Shown here in pieces: positions 55,701 to 64,000 of a stretch of 64,000 nt of DNA; position 1 is the stretch's first letter, and each line of letters starts with the position of its first letter. Where the stretch lies: the NCBI GenBank assembly GCA_947652735.1, contig CANTEG010000002.1, forward strand, positions 62,001 through 126,000, given 5' to 3'. Position numbers and translations under genes: made by a program. The notes below the pieces were generated by a model. That model saw only the letters and a list, made by a program, of their open reading frames with translations. It did not search any database and was not told the origin of the DNA. The DNA comes from an uncultured Lachnospiraceae bacterium. GTDB lineage: Bacteria; Bacillota; Clostridia; Lachnospirales; Lachnospiraceae.

Positions 55701-56357
55701 CTCCGATATGCCGCATACAATTACCTCATAAAGGATGTGCAGACGCCAACTGGTATATTTGACTGTCTTTATTCTGAAATTATGAAGGGGAACATAGATG
55801 ATGAAATATCAACAATGGCTCTTTTGATGCAGTTTGGCAAGATGGAAAGGTACACAGAAGAACAGAAAGCATGGATATCAGATTCGGTAGGCAAGTTTAT
55901 GGATGCAGGAAAGCTTTTACCGTTCTATAAGAGCTTTAAGACATTTATTAAGCTTCCGCAGGATGTGTTCCTTAAGACATATCTGATTTATAAGAGTGAC
56001 CCGTCAAAACAGGTAATGGTTAAGTATGCGTTTGACACCGGCTCAAGGCAAAATCTGACCTACAAAACGGAGAGGCTGGATGAGATGGTGCCGGGGCTTT
56101 ACGTGAAAGAGTTTGTTGTGTTCCACGGTGAGAGACTTGTCTACAATGTGGATGATGACGTGGACGGAAGTGCCTATGTGGTTGAGAGTGAAGTGCTTAA
56201 AACAAAGGCATTTAACCGTAAGGATAGAAGTAGGTTTGAGATTATTAACAGCATGCTTGTTAATCAGGAGATGCGTGAGGATAATGAGCTTCTTGAGGCA
56301 TTGGATGTATACCTGAATACAGTTCACTTATTTGAAGAAAATCTCAACATTTTATAA
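52791..56357 (+). CDS. Large DUF5717-like protein, first gene of the Hsp70-like operon
   Basis: 1188 residues from the ATG at 52791 (GGAGGA at 52781-52786). I believe it belongs to DUF5717, an uncharacterised family of Lachnospiraceae. Predicted layout: two Ig-like beta domains (about 10-115 and 195-290), a long helical, TPR-like region (about 320-650), a beta domain (about 655-740), more helical repeats (about 760-1060) and a final beta segment (about 1070-1130). No signal peptide or membrane helix is seen, so it is cytoplasmic or peripheral. It precedes an Hsp70/actin-like ATPase by 9 bases. It may act as scaffold or substrate adaptor (inference). Confidence 0.8.
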   Translation: MKGIIEHYAKGEFTVDRPEVEISEQFLKLNIESGTTYTGSFRVTSPNDHVIKAMVYDSRYMIRFDEHTYINRRFDVTYTFDATCLEAGKNYKGHISIISDGGEFKIPYDIDITTPYVKYEDQKIDDLFKFATLAESNWSEAVKVFVREDFKRTFINKDPLIKQIYASLLESQSVNQALEEFLVYVHKKRALTLSVSKAKISVEMPSELSKISINISKNTWGYTNSRVKSMDDFIIPAKKTITSSDFCGNLFSLDVLISPENVPDGTSTGRLLIENIYQTIEVEINLSRPQSKTHISPRSANKNHMIKSNKSKLVNAYLDYRMDRIELKEYVASSLMAFGNLARYVPEEGLYRMGTMHMNIMQGELEKVEQEFLRIEADVDNTVMGDMEECYYAYLKALVQKNSTTIESARTKIKRYYKTKEDKMFYFWLLLFIDEAYAQDQAALYKEIKTLYDNNYNSPIMYLEFCEMLNNNPLLLKKITGLEITAIRWGLRHKFVSDEVIDEFIRLAGSFKNFDTQIFGIMEAIYDKNKSIEVLKSICSMLIGANKLDNKYHRFYFDAVENSLKFIGLNECFVKSMNFSRYDVIPTSVLMYLNYKNTLSETELAYLYANVIYNKSQHMKVYHEYCTTMEDFMENMIIKGEVSDDLTVIYDEFLEPESVSPLYAGKLVNIIFRRKLVCFNKGVRAVIVTHREIEEVQRVPIVNGEAYVEILSNTASIIFEDSEGNRYAGSIPYRLERIVDEKAYLPICCEYSPRDYRVLLYNYEKLGDFTYKKAIEVNAARDIVNCDRISYDYKQQAYLNIIEYYHENLDADVLTKYLGKLDIDYLNHANARTLIAYMVDMNLFDKAFQAVKLYGFDEIDSEELYQLADYGVEDSNGFVNEDLLAICVHLYKMGKVNERILTYVMNNFKGDLDELAALFKTARNRIRDVSFLAENTLAQMMFAMGNVEYIYDIFTAYYGGRSRGLVVKAFLRYAAYNYLIKDVQTPTGIFDCLYSEIMKGNIDDEISTMALLMQFGKMERYTEEQKAWISDSVGKFMDAGKLLPFYKSFKTFIKLPQDVFLKTYLIYKSDPSKQVMVKYAFDTGSRQNLTYKTERLDEMVPGLYVKEFVVFHGERLVYNVDDDVDGSAYVVESEVLKTKAFNRKDRSRFEIINSMLVNQEMREDNELLEALDVYLNTVHLFEENLNIL

Positions 56358-56366
56358 GGAGGCAAT

Positions 56367-57620
56367 ATGGCAGAGGCATATTACATAGGAATGGATTTGT
56401 GTTCGGACTCAACACAGATAAGTTTTTATAACGACATAAAGCGTGAGCCGGAGACTGTGAACCAATTAAATAATAAAGAGACATATATGATGCCAAACAT
56501 CTTGTTCTTCAGCAGGGATACAGGTGACTGGTATGTTGGCTCTGAGGCATCTGAAGCCAGATTTAAGGAGGATGGTATTGTCCTTGATGAGCTTTATAAA
56601 AATGCCACAAGCGAAGCAATTGTTGATGTGGACGGTATGAGCTACAGCTACAGACAATTGTTTCTGATGATGCTTAAAATGCATATTGACTCGTTCTTGT
56701 ACAGGTATGAGGGGGCAACAGTAAAAAAGCTTGTTGTCACACTCCCTGAGTACAACAAGAGCCTGTTCAAGGTGGTTACCGGACTTTACAGGGAGATTAA
56801 TATACCTGAGGACTGTATTAATATTACAAGCCATTTGGACAGCGGACTTTACTATATCTTTAACCAGAGCAGTGACCTTTGGACAAACAGCGTAGGTCTG
56901 TTTGATTACAATACAGACGGACTTCATTATTACAGGATAGATATATCAAGAAGTAAGGAGCCGAATCTGATTAGTGTGACACACATGGATTACAGCAAGG
57001 ACTTTAACATGGCACTTTTTGCGGGAGACAACATTCTGATGGATGCATCCTTTGCAAAGATAGCCGAGGCGGAAATGAAAAAAACCTACATATCTTCCGT
57101 ATTTTTAACAGGTTTGGGATTTTCCGAAAAGTGGATGAATAAGTCCAGAAATATTCTATGTCAGGGCAGGAGAGTTTTTGCGGGACAGAACATTTACACA
57201 AAGGGAGCCTGCTATAAAGCAGTAGGCGGCGAGTACGAGGAATTTTATCAGAAGTTTTTTGTTGAGACGAAAGAAAATGTCATTTTTGATATTGGAATAT
57301 CCAGCGGCGACGAGGAGGACAAGTTTATTCCGATAGCGTTAGGCGGAAGACAATGGTACAACATAAAAGGTAAAATCAATATTATACTGGATGACACGGA
57401 CACAATTACACTTGTGTACAGAAGCAGAAGAACGGAACAGGAAATCAGGGAGGTTGTAAAGCTTCACGGAATTCCGAAAAGACCGAATAAAACCTCTAAG
57501 TTTTCCATTGAGGTGGAGTTTGAAAATCCGCACAGAGGAGCAGTAGTTATAAAGGATGTTGGCTTTGGCAAGCTTTTCCCAACGACCAACAAGGTTTATC
57601 GTAAGGAGTTTGAGGTATAA
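56367..57620 (+). CDS. Hsp70/actin-superfamily ATPase-like protein (DUF5716-like)
   Basis: 417 residues; ATG after AAGGAGG. The order of motifs follows the Hsp70/actin fold: phosphate-1 YYIGMDLCSDSTQISFY (residues 5-21), connect-1-like LVVTLPEYNKSLFKVV, phosphate-2-like VGLFDYNTDGLHYYRID, the adenosine loop VFLTGLGFSEKW and connect-2-like IYTKGACYKAVGG. The last 115 residues are beta-rich (IDIGISSGD, ALGGRQWYN, KLHGIPKRPNKTSKFSIEVEF) and resemble an Hsp70 substrate-binding beta domain. Several motif glycines are replaced (LGTTNS to LCSDST, GGGT to YNTD), so ATPase activity may be altered. The stop overlaps the next start (TAATG). Confidence 0.8.
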   Translation: MAEAYYIGMDLCSDSTQISFYNDIKREPETVNQLNNKETYMMPNILFFSRDTGDWYVGSEASEARFKEDGIVLDELYKNATSEAIVDVDGMSYSYRQLFLMMLKMHIDSFLYRYEGATVKKLVVTLPEYNKSLFKVVTGLYREINIPEDCINITSHLDSGLYYIFNQSSDLWTNSVGLFDYNTDGLHYYRIDISRSKEPNLISVTHMDYSKDFNMALFAGDNILMDASFAKIAEAEMKKTYISSVFLTGLGFSEKWMNKSRNILCQGRRVFAGQNIYTKGACYKAVGGEYEEFYQKFFVETKENVIFDIGISSGDEEDKFIPIALGGRQWYNIKGKINIILDDTDTITLVYRSRRTEQEIREVVKLHGIPKRPNKTSKFSIEVEFENPHRGAVVIKDVGFGKLFPTTNKVYRKEFEV

Positions 57621-58453
57621 TGTCAAAAATTATATTATGTACAACAAAAGAAGCGTCCAATCCGTTTATTTTCCTTAACACAAAGGTTGAGATAAACAAT
57701 TATGAGGAACTTTGCTTTTATATATACAATAACACTGTTCTTATAAGTAAGTCCTCGCTTTCTGACAAGCTTTTTGATTGGATTAGGGATGAGCTTGATA
57801 TGCCTGCACTGGCAGCTAAATTAAGTGCACTTTCCAATAAGACGTCATTCGCACAGGATTTGCTTGTGGAAATATTAAACGAGGGTGATTACTACGAGCC
57901 TGAGGAGATTAAAATATATGTAGAAGCATGCCAGAAATACAGAAAGCTGAACAAATGCCAGAGGAAGAAGCTTAAGGCTGACGCGTACCTTGGATATAGG
58001 AGATATATAAAGGCAGCATCCATATATGACGATATCATTGAAAATCCCGAGGATATACCTGACAGGGAGTTCCTTGGAAACGTGTACCACAACAGGGCTG
58101 TTGCGGCAGCAAACAATCTGGACACGGAGGATGCAAAAAAATATTTCTTAAAGGCATATGAGTTAAACGATAATGAGGAATCCTTAAGGGGATATCTCAT
58201 TGTATTTGCAGCAGGAAACGATTCCACAAATATAAGGCAGGAAATGCGCAAGTATGATTTGGATGATGACGCTTTTGAAAGTCTGATGCTTGAGATTGGT
58301 GACTCAAATGAGGATGTGCGGGAAATGACGATTTTCTCTATGCTTCAAAGAGCGGTTTACAACAGGATGAATAAGGATATGATAGATTATGACAAGAGAA
58401 TGGATATTATTCTCGGTCAGCTAAAGGACGGTTTTAGGGAGCAGGCAATTTAA
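57620..58453 (+). CDS. TPR-like protein of the Hsp70-like operon
   Basis: 277 residues, helical. TPR-like units are seen at about 120-140 (ADAYLGYRRYIKAASIYDDII) and 150-180 (GNVYHNRAVAAANNLDTEDAKKYFLKAYEL). The N-terminal 60 residues may form a small beta-alpha domain. The C-terminal region (210-277) is charged. TPR proteins often work as co-chaperones, which fits its place between an Hsp70-like ATPase and a membrane protein (inference). One-base overlaps (TAATG) with both neighbours show tight translational coupling. Confidence 0.78.
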   Translation: MSKIILCTTKEASNPFIFLNTKVEINNYEELCFYIYNNTVLISKSSLSDKLFDWIRDELDMPALAAKLSALSNKTSFAQDLLVEILNEGDYYEPEEIKIYVEACQKYRKLNKCQRKKLKADAYLGYRRYIKAASIYDDIIENPEDIPDREFLGNVYHNRAVAAANNLDTEDAKKYFLKAYELNDNEESLRGYLIVFAAGNDSTNIRQEMRKYDLDDDAFESLMLEIGDSNEDVREMTIFSMLQRAVYNRMNKDMIDYDKRMDIILGQLKDGFREQAI

Positions 58454-59841
58454 TGGGTTTGATAGATAAAATCAGGAGTTATCTGAATGAGGAGGAGCCG
58501 GGGGAACCAAGGCTTACTGCTGAGGATGCTGAGGCAAAGAAAAAATTTGCCGCATCCATATCATCAGATTTAGATAAAGAGACTGATGCCAAGCAACAAG
58601 ACAATCAGAAAAGTAATAAGAAGCGCCCGTCGGGTGGTTTATTTTCTGCGTTCAGAAGAAAGAATAAAAACAACCCGCAAGCTTCGTCTGATGATGAAAG
58701 CAAAAAAAGGCGTCCACCGTCAGAGGTGAATCCTGAGCTTTATAACAGCATACAGGAGCAGGGGGCATCTAAGGATGAACGAAAGGCCGCCCAGGATTTT
58801 TGTGAACAGTTAATTGATGTGACTTATCATATGGAAGATATGAAACGGGAGTATAAGCTTGTGACAAGCTATCTGATTGACATACAGAAAATCGAGGAAC
58901 TCCCTGACGATATGGCAAATGAACTGGCGGAAAATGCCAGAAGAATAGAGATGCTGAACGAGGATAAAAGTAAATATATCCAGTCGGAGAAGCTTCTTAC
59001 AATGGACAGGTTCAACACGATGGCATCATTAGAAAAGGATGTGCCAAGTACAATCAAAAAATTGATTGATATGGAAATGCGGGATAATCTCCTGAAAAAC
59101 GACATGAGTTATTTGGAGGGAGAGAAGGAAGACCTTAAGTTTATGCATCAGGAGTATAATGAAAGTATATCAAGAATCCGAAGCATGACTGCTGTTGTGC
59201 TTACACTATTTTTAATTACTGTTGGTTCTATGCTTATTTTTGCGGTCACTACAAAGAAAAGTGTTACCGTGTATTGTCTCGGTATATTTTTTGCAGCAAT
59301 GGTTTTCTTTGCTGGTGCTTATGCGAAATACAAATCGTTGAAAACAGAGATAGCGGAAAATGATGCAAAGCTGAATCGGGCCATCTCGCTTTTAAATAAG
59401 GTTAAGGTCAAGTTTATTAATAACACAAATACACTTGATTATATATATGAGAAGTATGGCGTCAATTCCTCAAACGAATTGGAATACCAGTGGGACCAGT
59501 ACAACACAATGGTTCGTGATGCGTTGAAATACTCACAGGCGAACAATGATTTACGAGTCTACAGCGACGAGCTTATTAGTAAACTGAAAACCTATGGCAT
59601 AGAGGATCCGTTCGTCTGGCCAAAGCAGACAATGGCACTGATTGACAGCCGCGAGATGGTTGAAATTAAGCATGGCCTTAATGTCAGAAGACAAAAAATC
59701 AGGGAACAGCTCGTCACATATGAAAAAATTAAAATAAATGCAGGAACAGCACTTCGTGCTGCCATAGATGCAAACCCAGGCCTGGCGACTTATATAAATG
59801 ATTTGCTTGCATCCTATAACATAAAGCTTGGGGAAGAATAA
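58453..59841 (+). CDS. Two-TM coiled-coil membrane protein of the Hsp70-like operon
   Basis: 462 residues. The first ~100 are hydrophilic and low in complexity (Lys/Asp/Gln/Ser-rich, with KRPSGGLFSAFRRKNKNN). Coiled coil is likely at about 120-240. Two membrane helices follow at about 245-267 (TAVVLTLFLITVGSMLIFAV) and 272-291 (VYCLGIFFAAMVFFAGAYA). A second coiled coil and a helical cytoplasmic domain complete the protein. It would anchor the operon's products at the membrane with both ends inside (inference). No named family is recognised. Confidence 0.78.
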   Translation: MGLIDKIRSYLNEEEPGEPRLTAEDAEAKKKFAASISSDLDKETDAKQQDNQKSNKKRPSGGLFSAFRRKNKNNPQASSDDESKKRRPPSEVNPELYNSIQEQGASKDERKAAQDFCEQLIDVTYHMEDMKREYKLVTSYLIDIQKIEELPDDMANELAENARRIEMLNEDKSKYIQSEKLLTMDRFNTMASLEKDVPSTIKKLIDMEMRDNLLKNDMSYLEGEKEDLKFMHQEYNESISRIRSMTAVVLTLFLITVGSMLIFAVTTKKSVTVYCLGIFFAAMVFFAGAYAKYKSLKTEIAENDAKLNRAISLLNKVKVKFINNTNTLDYIYEKYGVNSSNELEYQWDQYNTMVRDALKYSQANNDLRVYSDELISKLKTYGIEDPFVWPKQTMALIDSREMVEIKHGLNVRRQKIREQLVTYEKIKINAGTALRAAIDANPGLATYINDLLASYNIKLGEE

Positions 59842-59885
59842 GACAAATTACGTATGAATGAAATATATTGGAGGATATGAACATC

Positions 59886-62582
59886 ATGGCTAAGGAACTT
59901 GAAAAAAATTATAACCCATCTGAGATTGAGGGAAGATTGTATGATAAGTGGGTGAACAAAAAATATTTTCACGCAGAGGTTGACAGGAGTAAAAAGCCAT
60001 TTACGATTGTTATGCCACCGCCAAATATAACAGGACAGCTCCATATGGGACATGCCCTTGATAATACGATGCAGGATATACTTATTAGATTTAAGCGTAT
60101 GCAGGGCTACAATGCACTTTGGCAGCCGGGCACGGACCATGCGGCAATTGCCACAGAGGTTAAGCTGATTGAGAGCTTAAGGGAAAAAGGAATCGAAAAA
60201 GAAGATTTAGGACGTGAAGGCTTTTTAGAGAAGGCATGGGAATGGAAAGCTGAGTACGGTGGACGTATTATCAACCAGCTTAAGAGGATGGGTTCTTCGG
60301 CTGATTGGGACAGAGAACGTTTTACTATGGATGATGGCAATAATAAGGCAGTTACTGAGGTTTTCTGCAAACTCTATGACAAGGGCTATATATACAAAGG
60401 GTCACGTATCGTTAACTGGTGTCCTGTATGCCAGACATCTATTTCTGATGCAGAGGTTATCCATGAGGAGCAGCAGGGATTTTTTTGGCACATAAACTAT
60501 CCTGTTGCAGGTGAGGAAGGAAGATTTGTTGAGATTGCAACTACAAGACCTGAGACACTCCTTGGAGATACTGCGGTAGCTGTAAACCCTGAGGATGACA
60601 GATATAAGAATCTTATAGGTAAAACAGTTATTTTACCTCTTGTAAATAAGGAAATTCCTGTGGTTGCAGACTCTTATGTTGACATGGAATTTGGAACGGG
60701 TGTTGTTAAAATTACGCCTGCCCATGACCCGAATGACTTTGAGGTAGGAAAGAGACACAACCTTGAGGAGATTAATATATTAAATGACGATGCTACCATA
60801 AATTCTCTCGGCGGAAAGTATGCAGGTATGGACCGGTATGAGGCGAGAAAGGCTATGGTGGAGGATCTTGATAAGCTGGGGCTTTTGGTTAAGGTTGAGC
60901 CACACACACATATGGTTGGAACACATGACAGATGTAAAACGGTAGTTGAGCCACTTGTTAAGCCACAGTGGTTTGTTAAGATGTCCGAGATGGCGAAGCC
61001 TGCAAAGGAAGCTGTCGTAAACGGAACACTTAAGCTGATACCTGAAAGAATGGACAAGACATATTACAACTGGCTGGACAATATCAGGGATTGGTGTATA
61101 TCGAGACAGCTTTGGTGGGGACACAGAATACCTGCCTACTATTGTCAGGATTGTGGGGAGGTTATCGTTTCAAAGGAAAAGCCATGTAGCTGTCCGAAAT
61201 GTAACGGTACTGATTTAAAGCAGGATGAGGATACCCTTGACACATGGTTCTCATCAGCACTTTGGCCGTTTTCAACTCTGGGATGGCCTGAAGAAACAGA
61301 GGAGATGGACTATTTCTTCCCTACAGACGTGCTTGTAACGGGATATGATATTATTTTCTTCTGGGTAATCAGAATGGTATTTTCCGCTATTGAGCAGACG
61401 GGACAGCTTCCGTTTTCTACGGTACTGTTTCACGGTCTGGTAAGGGACGACAAGGGAAGAAAGATGAGCAAGTCCCTCGGAAATGGTATTGACCCGCTTG
61501 AGGTCATCGATAAATACGGAGCTGATGCCTTAAGATTTACGCTTGTTACGGGAAATGCACCGGGAAATGACATGCGTTTTTACTGGGAGAGAGTTGAGGC
61601 AAGCAGAAACTTCGCCAATAAAATATGGAACGCATCAAGATTTATTCTTATGAATATTGAGAAAGCGGATATCGGTGAGGTTGCACTTTCTGACCTTACA
61701 ATTGCAGACCGTTGGATACTTTCCAAAATGAATGACCTGATTGTTGAGGTTACTGAAAATATGGAGAAGTATGAGTTGGGAATTGCAGTTTCCAAGCTTT
61801 ACGATTTCCTTTGGGAGGAATTCTGTGACTGGTATATCGAGATGGTGAAACCGAGACTTTGGAACGACGAGGACGAGACAAAGGCGGCTGCACTTTGGAC
61901 ACTGAAGACGGTTCTTACAAACGGACTTAAGCTTTTGCATCCATATATGCCGTTTGTTACGGAGGAAATATTTGTCACCTTAAATGAGGCAGCAAATGCA
62001 AAACCGGACAACAAGGTTTACAATGGAGGAATGGCTGATATCGCTGAGTCCATTATGATTTCCGCATGGCCTGTTTATGATGAAGCATACAGTTTCAAGG
62101 CGGACGAGGAGGCTGTGGACAAGCTTAAAGAAGCCGTAAGAGGTATCAGAAATATAAGAAGTGAAATGAATGTTGCACCAAGCAAAAAGGCAACAGTGTA
62201 TGTTGTTTCGACAAAGGACGAAATAAGAAATATTTTTGCGGCGAGTAAGACATTTTTCGCTACGCTTGGATATGCAAGTGATGTTATGATACAGGAAGAT
62301 AAAACAGGAATCGCTGACGATGCAGTTTCGGTTGTCATCCATGATGCGGTTATTTATATGCCGTTTGCAGAGCTTGTGGATATTGCTAAGGAGCTTGAGC
62401 GTCTGAACAAGGAAAAGGACAGACTGATGGGAGAGATAAAGCGGGCATCAGGCATGCTGTCAAACCCTAAGTTTGTGGATAAGGCGCCTGCGGCTAAGGT
62501 TGAGGAAGAAAAGGCAAAGCTTAAGAAATATACAGAAACCTTGGAGCAGGTAGAGGAGAGACTTTCACAGTTGGGAGCATAA
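59886..62582 (+). CDS. valS: Valyl-tRNA synthetase
   Basis: 898 residues from the ATG at 59886 ([15 protein letters not shown]); ATG 59877 and TTG 59868 are alternatives close to GGAGG (59870-59874). Class I signatures are HMGH (53-56) and KMSKS (526-530). The editing domain includes [15 protein letters not shown] and [16 protein letters not shown] zinc-like cluster CQDC...CSCPKC is at about 421-436. The C-terminal coiled-coil arm ([19 protein letters not shown]) is complete. It lies 44 bases after the membrane gene, and there is no room for a T-box leader. Confidence 0.96.
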   Translation: MAKELEKNYNPSEIEGRLYDKWVNKKYFHAEVDRSKKPFTIVMPPPNITGQLHMGHALDNTMQDILIRFKRMQGYNALWQPGTDHAAIATEVKLIESLREKGIEKEDLGREGFLEKAWEWKAEYGGRIINQLKRMGSSADWDRERFTMDDGNNKAVTEVFCKLYDKGYIYKGSRIVNWCPVCQTSISDAEVIHEEQQGFFWHINYPVAGEEGRFVEIATTRPETLLGDTAVAVNPEDDRYKNLIGKTVILPLVNKEIPVVADSYVDMEFGTGVVKITPAHDPNDFEVGKRHNLEEINILNDDATINSLGGKYAGMDRYEARKAMVEDLDKLGLLVKVEPHTHMVGTHDRCKTVVEPLVKPQWFVKMSEMAKPAKEAVVNGTLKLIPERMDKTYYNWLDNIRDWCISRQLWWGHRIPAYYCQDCGEVIVSKEKPCSCPKCNGTDLKQDEDTLDTWFSSALWPFSTLGWPEETEEMDYFFPTDVLVTGYDIIFFWVIRMVFSAIEQTGQLPFSTVLFHGLVRDDKGRKMSKSLGNGIDPLEVIDKYGADALRFTLVTGNAPGNDMRFYWERVEASRNFANKIWNASRFILMNIEKADIGEVALSDLTIADRWILSKMNDLIVEVTENMEKYELGIAVSKLYDFLWEEFCDWYIEMVKPRLWNDEDETKAAALWTLKTVLTNGLKLLHPYMPFVTEEIFVTLNEAANAKPDNKVYNGGMADIAESIMISAWPVYDEAYSFKADEEAVDKLKEAVRGIRNIRSEMNVAPSKKATVYVVSTKDEIRNIFAASKTFFATLGYASDVMIQEDKTGIADDAVSVVIHDAVIYMPFAELVDIAKELERLNKEKDRLMGEIKRASGMLSNPKFVDKAPAAKVEEEKAKLKKYTETLEQVEERLSQLGA

Positions 62583-62583
62583 T

Positions 62584-64000
62584 ATGAACAACGAAAAAAT
62601 CCTGAAAAAGAAAATAGAGAAGTATCTGTTAGGGCCTATGGTTGCACAGCTTGCCCTGATTGTGATGTGTGCTGCCCTGTTTTTCCTTGATAAGAAATGT
62701 GCACTTGTAGCGACAACGGTTACGGTGGGAGTCATTATAGGAGAGGTTATAAATTATTATGTATCCAAGGCAAGTGTTCTTCCTACGCTTATGAGCTTTG
62801 CACTGGAACAGGGACAGATACAAAAAGAGCTTCTCAATGAACTGGCTGTTCCGTATGCACTGATAGACACGGACGGCAAAATATTGTGGGGAAATAAACA
62901 GTTTATTGCCAAGGTGGGAGACGGCTCCAAGAAAAAAATCAGAAAGAACATTTCCACATTTTTCCCGCAGGTTGCCGCTGAGATAATCGGTGTCAAGGAT
63001 GTAATCAATCTTGACTTGGAGTATAAGGGTGCAAGCTATGTGGCGGAAATCAAAAAAATAGAACTTGATGAAATTTTCGACGACGAGGATACGGTTGTCT
63101 CTACAAATGGGGAGGCGTTGATTGCGCTATATCTGTTTGATGTTACGGAGCTTAACCACTATAAGCGTGAAAACAAGGAACAAAAGCTGGTTGCAGGTCT
63201 CTTGTATATCGACAATTACGACGAGGTAATGGAAAATACGGAGGAGGTTCGCCACGCACTTGTTGAAGCACTGGTTGACCGACGGATTAACATGTATCTT
63301 GGAAGTATTGATGCCATTGTCAAGAAAATGGAAAAGGATAAATACCTGTTTGTATTCCGTCAGAAGTTTCTTCCGCAGCTCAAGGAGACAAAGTTTGCCA
63401 TCCTTGATGAGGTAAAGAGTATCAATGTAGGAAATGAAATTCCAATCACTTTAAGTATAGGTGTGGGTGCCGAGACGGAAAGCTTTATGGAGGCATATGA
63501 GTATGCACGTGTTGCTATGGGGCTTGCTCTTGGACGTGGCGGTGACCAGGCAGTAGTAAAGCATGGGGAAAAGATACTTTACTTTGGTGGAAAGAGCAGT
63601 GGTACGGAAAAGACCACAAGAGTCAGAGCCAGGGTGAAAGGACAGGCATTTACTGAGCTGTTGAATGATAAAAATCGTGTTATTATTATGGGGCATAAGA
63701 GACCGGACGCAGACGCCTTTGGCTCTGCTGTGGGTGTTTACAGGCTTGTAAAATCCTTTAATAAAGATGCGCATATAGTTATAAATGAGGTTACCTCTGC
63801 CATAAGACCTGTTATTAGCAGCTTTAAGGGAAACAGCTTATATGGTGATGACATGATATATAACAGTGAGCAGGCAATAAGCTGTATCGACGACAAAACC
63901 CTTGTCGTGGTCGTTGACGTTAACAGGCCGAGTATGACGGAATGTGAGGATCTTTTGTCACTTGCAAAGTCGGTTGTGGTGTTTGACCATCACAGACAGA
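62584..64000 (+). CDS. gdpP: GdpP-type cyclic-di-AMP phosphodiesterase (3' partial)
   Basis: 472 residues present; the frame is open to the window end. It starts one base after the valS stop with GGGAG upstream. Order: two membrane helices (about 18-60), a PAS domain (about 80-130, VPYALIDTDGKILWGNKQF), a degenerate GGDEF domain (about 185-325; the GGDEF loop reads GRGGDQAV) and the start of the DHH domain with GHKRPDADAFGSAVG (about 367-381), VVVVDVNRPS and VVFDHHR. GdpP hydrolyses c-di-AMP to pApA and so affects osmotic balance and beta-lactam tolerance (family knowledge). The DHHA1 part lies outside the window. Confidence 0.94.
   Translation, partial: MNNEKILKKKIEKYLLGPMVAQLALIVMCAALFFLDKKCALVATTVTVGVIIGEVINYYVSKASVLPTLMSFALEQGQIQKELLNELAVPYALIDTDGKILWGNKQFIAKVGDGSKKKIRKNISTFFPQVAAEIIGVKDVINLDLEYKGASYVAEIKKIELDEIFDDEDTVVSTNGEALIALYLFDVTELNHYKRENKEQKLVAGLLYIDNYDEVMENTEEVRHALVEALVDRRINMYLGSIDAIVKKMEKDKYLFVFRQKFLPQLKETKFAILDEVKSINVGNEIPITLSIGVGAETESFMEAYEYARVAMGLALGRGGDQAVVKHGEKILYFGGKSSGTEKTTRVRARVKGQAFTELLNDKNRVIIMGHKRPDADAFGSAVGVYRLVKSFNKDAHIVINEVTSAIRPVISSFKGNSLYGDDMIYNSEQAISCIDDKTLVVVVDVNRPSMTECEDLLSLAKSVVVFDHHRQ

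Noticed and set aside
59842-59885. Possible T-box riboswitch before valS
   Set aside because: Only 44 bases separate valS from the preceding gene, too short for a T-box leader, and no specifier or antiterminator is visible in it.

Overview
The window looks like a chromosomal segment of a low-GC Gram-positive anaerobe, most likely a Lachnospiraceae member (Clostridia). The signs are AT-rich DNA with strong Shine-Dalgarno sites, frequent GTG/TTG starts, ferredoxin-dependent 2-oxoacid metabolism, an F-type ATP synthase with a sodium-type c subunit, a spmA homologue, and several protein families I associate mainly with that family (DUF5716/DUF5717-like proteins, large repeat lipoproteins). No rRNA, tRNA, CRISPR array or complete insertion sequence was seen.

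Layout. 1-3049: the end of a 2-oxoacid:ferredoxin oxidoreductase operon in which four subunits are packed into two polypeptides. 3196-5468: a broken flavodoxin gene, a TetR regulator with palindromic operators, a flavodoxin-fold reductase and a GNAT acetyltransferase. 5511-8439: a very AT-rich accessory block (a helical protein of unknown family, a DUF3644/HEPN protein with an RNTSTH motif, and a DUF4062 protein) that resembles a small defence island. 8541-14370: a 1128-residue lipoprotein made of three tandem repeats, convergent with a blaI-blaR1 pair. BlaI-type boxes lie both in front of blaI and in front of the lipoprotein, so the three genes probably form one beta-lactam-responsive unit.

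14696-26591: a six-gene co-directional cluster encoding a MoxR ATPase, a DUF5682 protein, a VWA protein, a SWIM zinc-finger protein, an unrecognised protein and a 1225-residue DUF4132 protein. Several of its gene starts are preceded by members of a palindromic repeat family. 26614-30363: a membrane protein, a MarR-MATE efflux pair and a glycosyltransferase. 30475-30826: a candidate type I toxin-antitoxin locus. 31052-40605: a sua5-type threonylcarbamoyl-AMP synthase, rpiB and the ATP synthase operon (atpZ, atpI-like, atpBEFHAGDC), an arrangement resembling the Bacillus ywlC-ywlF-atp neighbourhood. 40615-46978: a repeat cluster, a lipoprotein, a MacB-like ABC transporter, lrgAB and an orphan spmA.

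46979-52559 (minus strand): an aminotransferase, an AraC regulator and two GH13 alpha-glucosidases, a carbohydrate-utilisation module. 52791-59841: a tightly coupled four-gene operon (a 1188-residue beta-rich/helical protein, an Hsp70/actin-like ATPase, a TPR-like protein and a two-TM coiled-coil protein) of unknown function. It is followed by valS and the start of gdpP.

The most promising leads are the BlaI-controlled triplicated lipoprotein, the Hsp70-like operon, the MoxR/VWA/SWIM/DUF4132 cluster, the dispersed palindromic elements inside operons, and the type I toxin locus.
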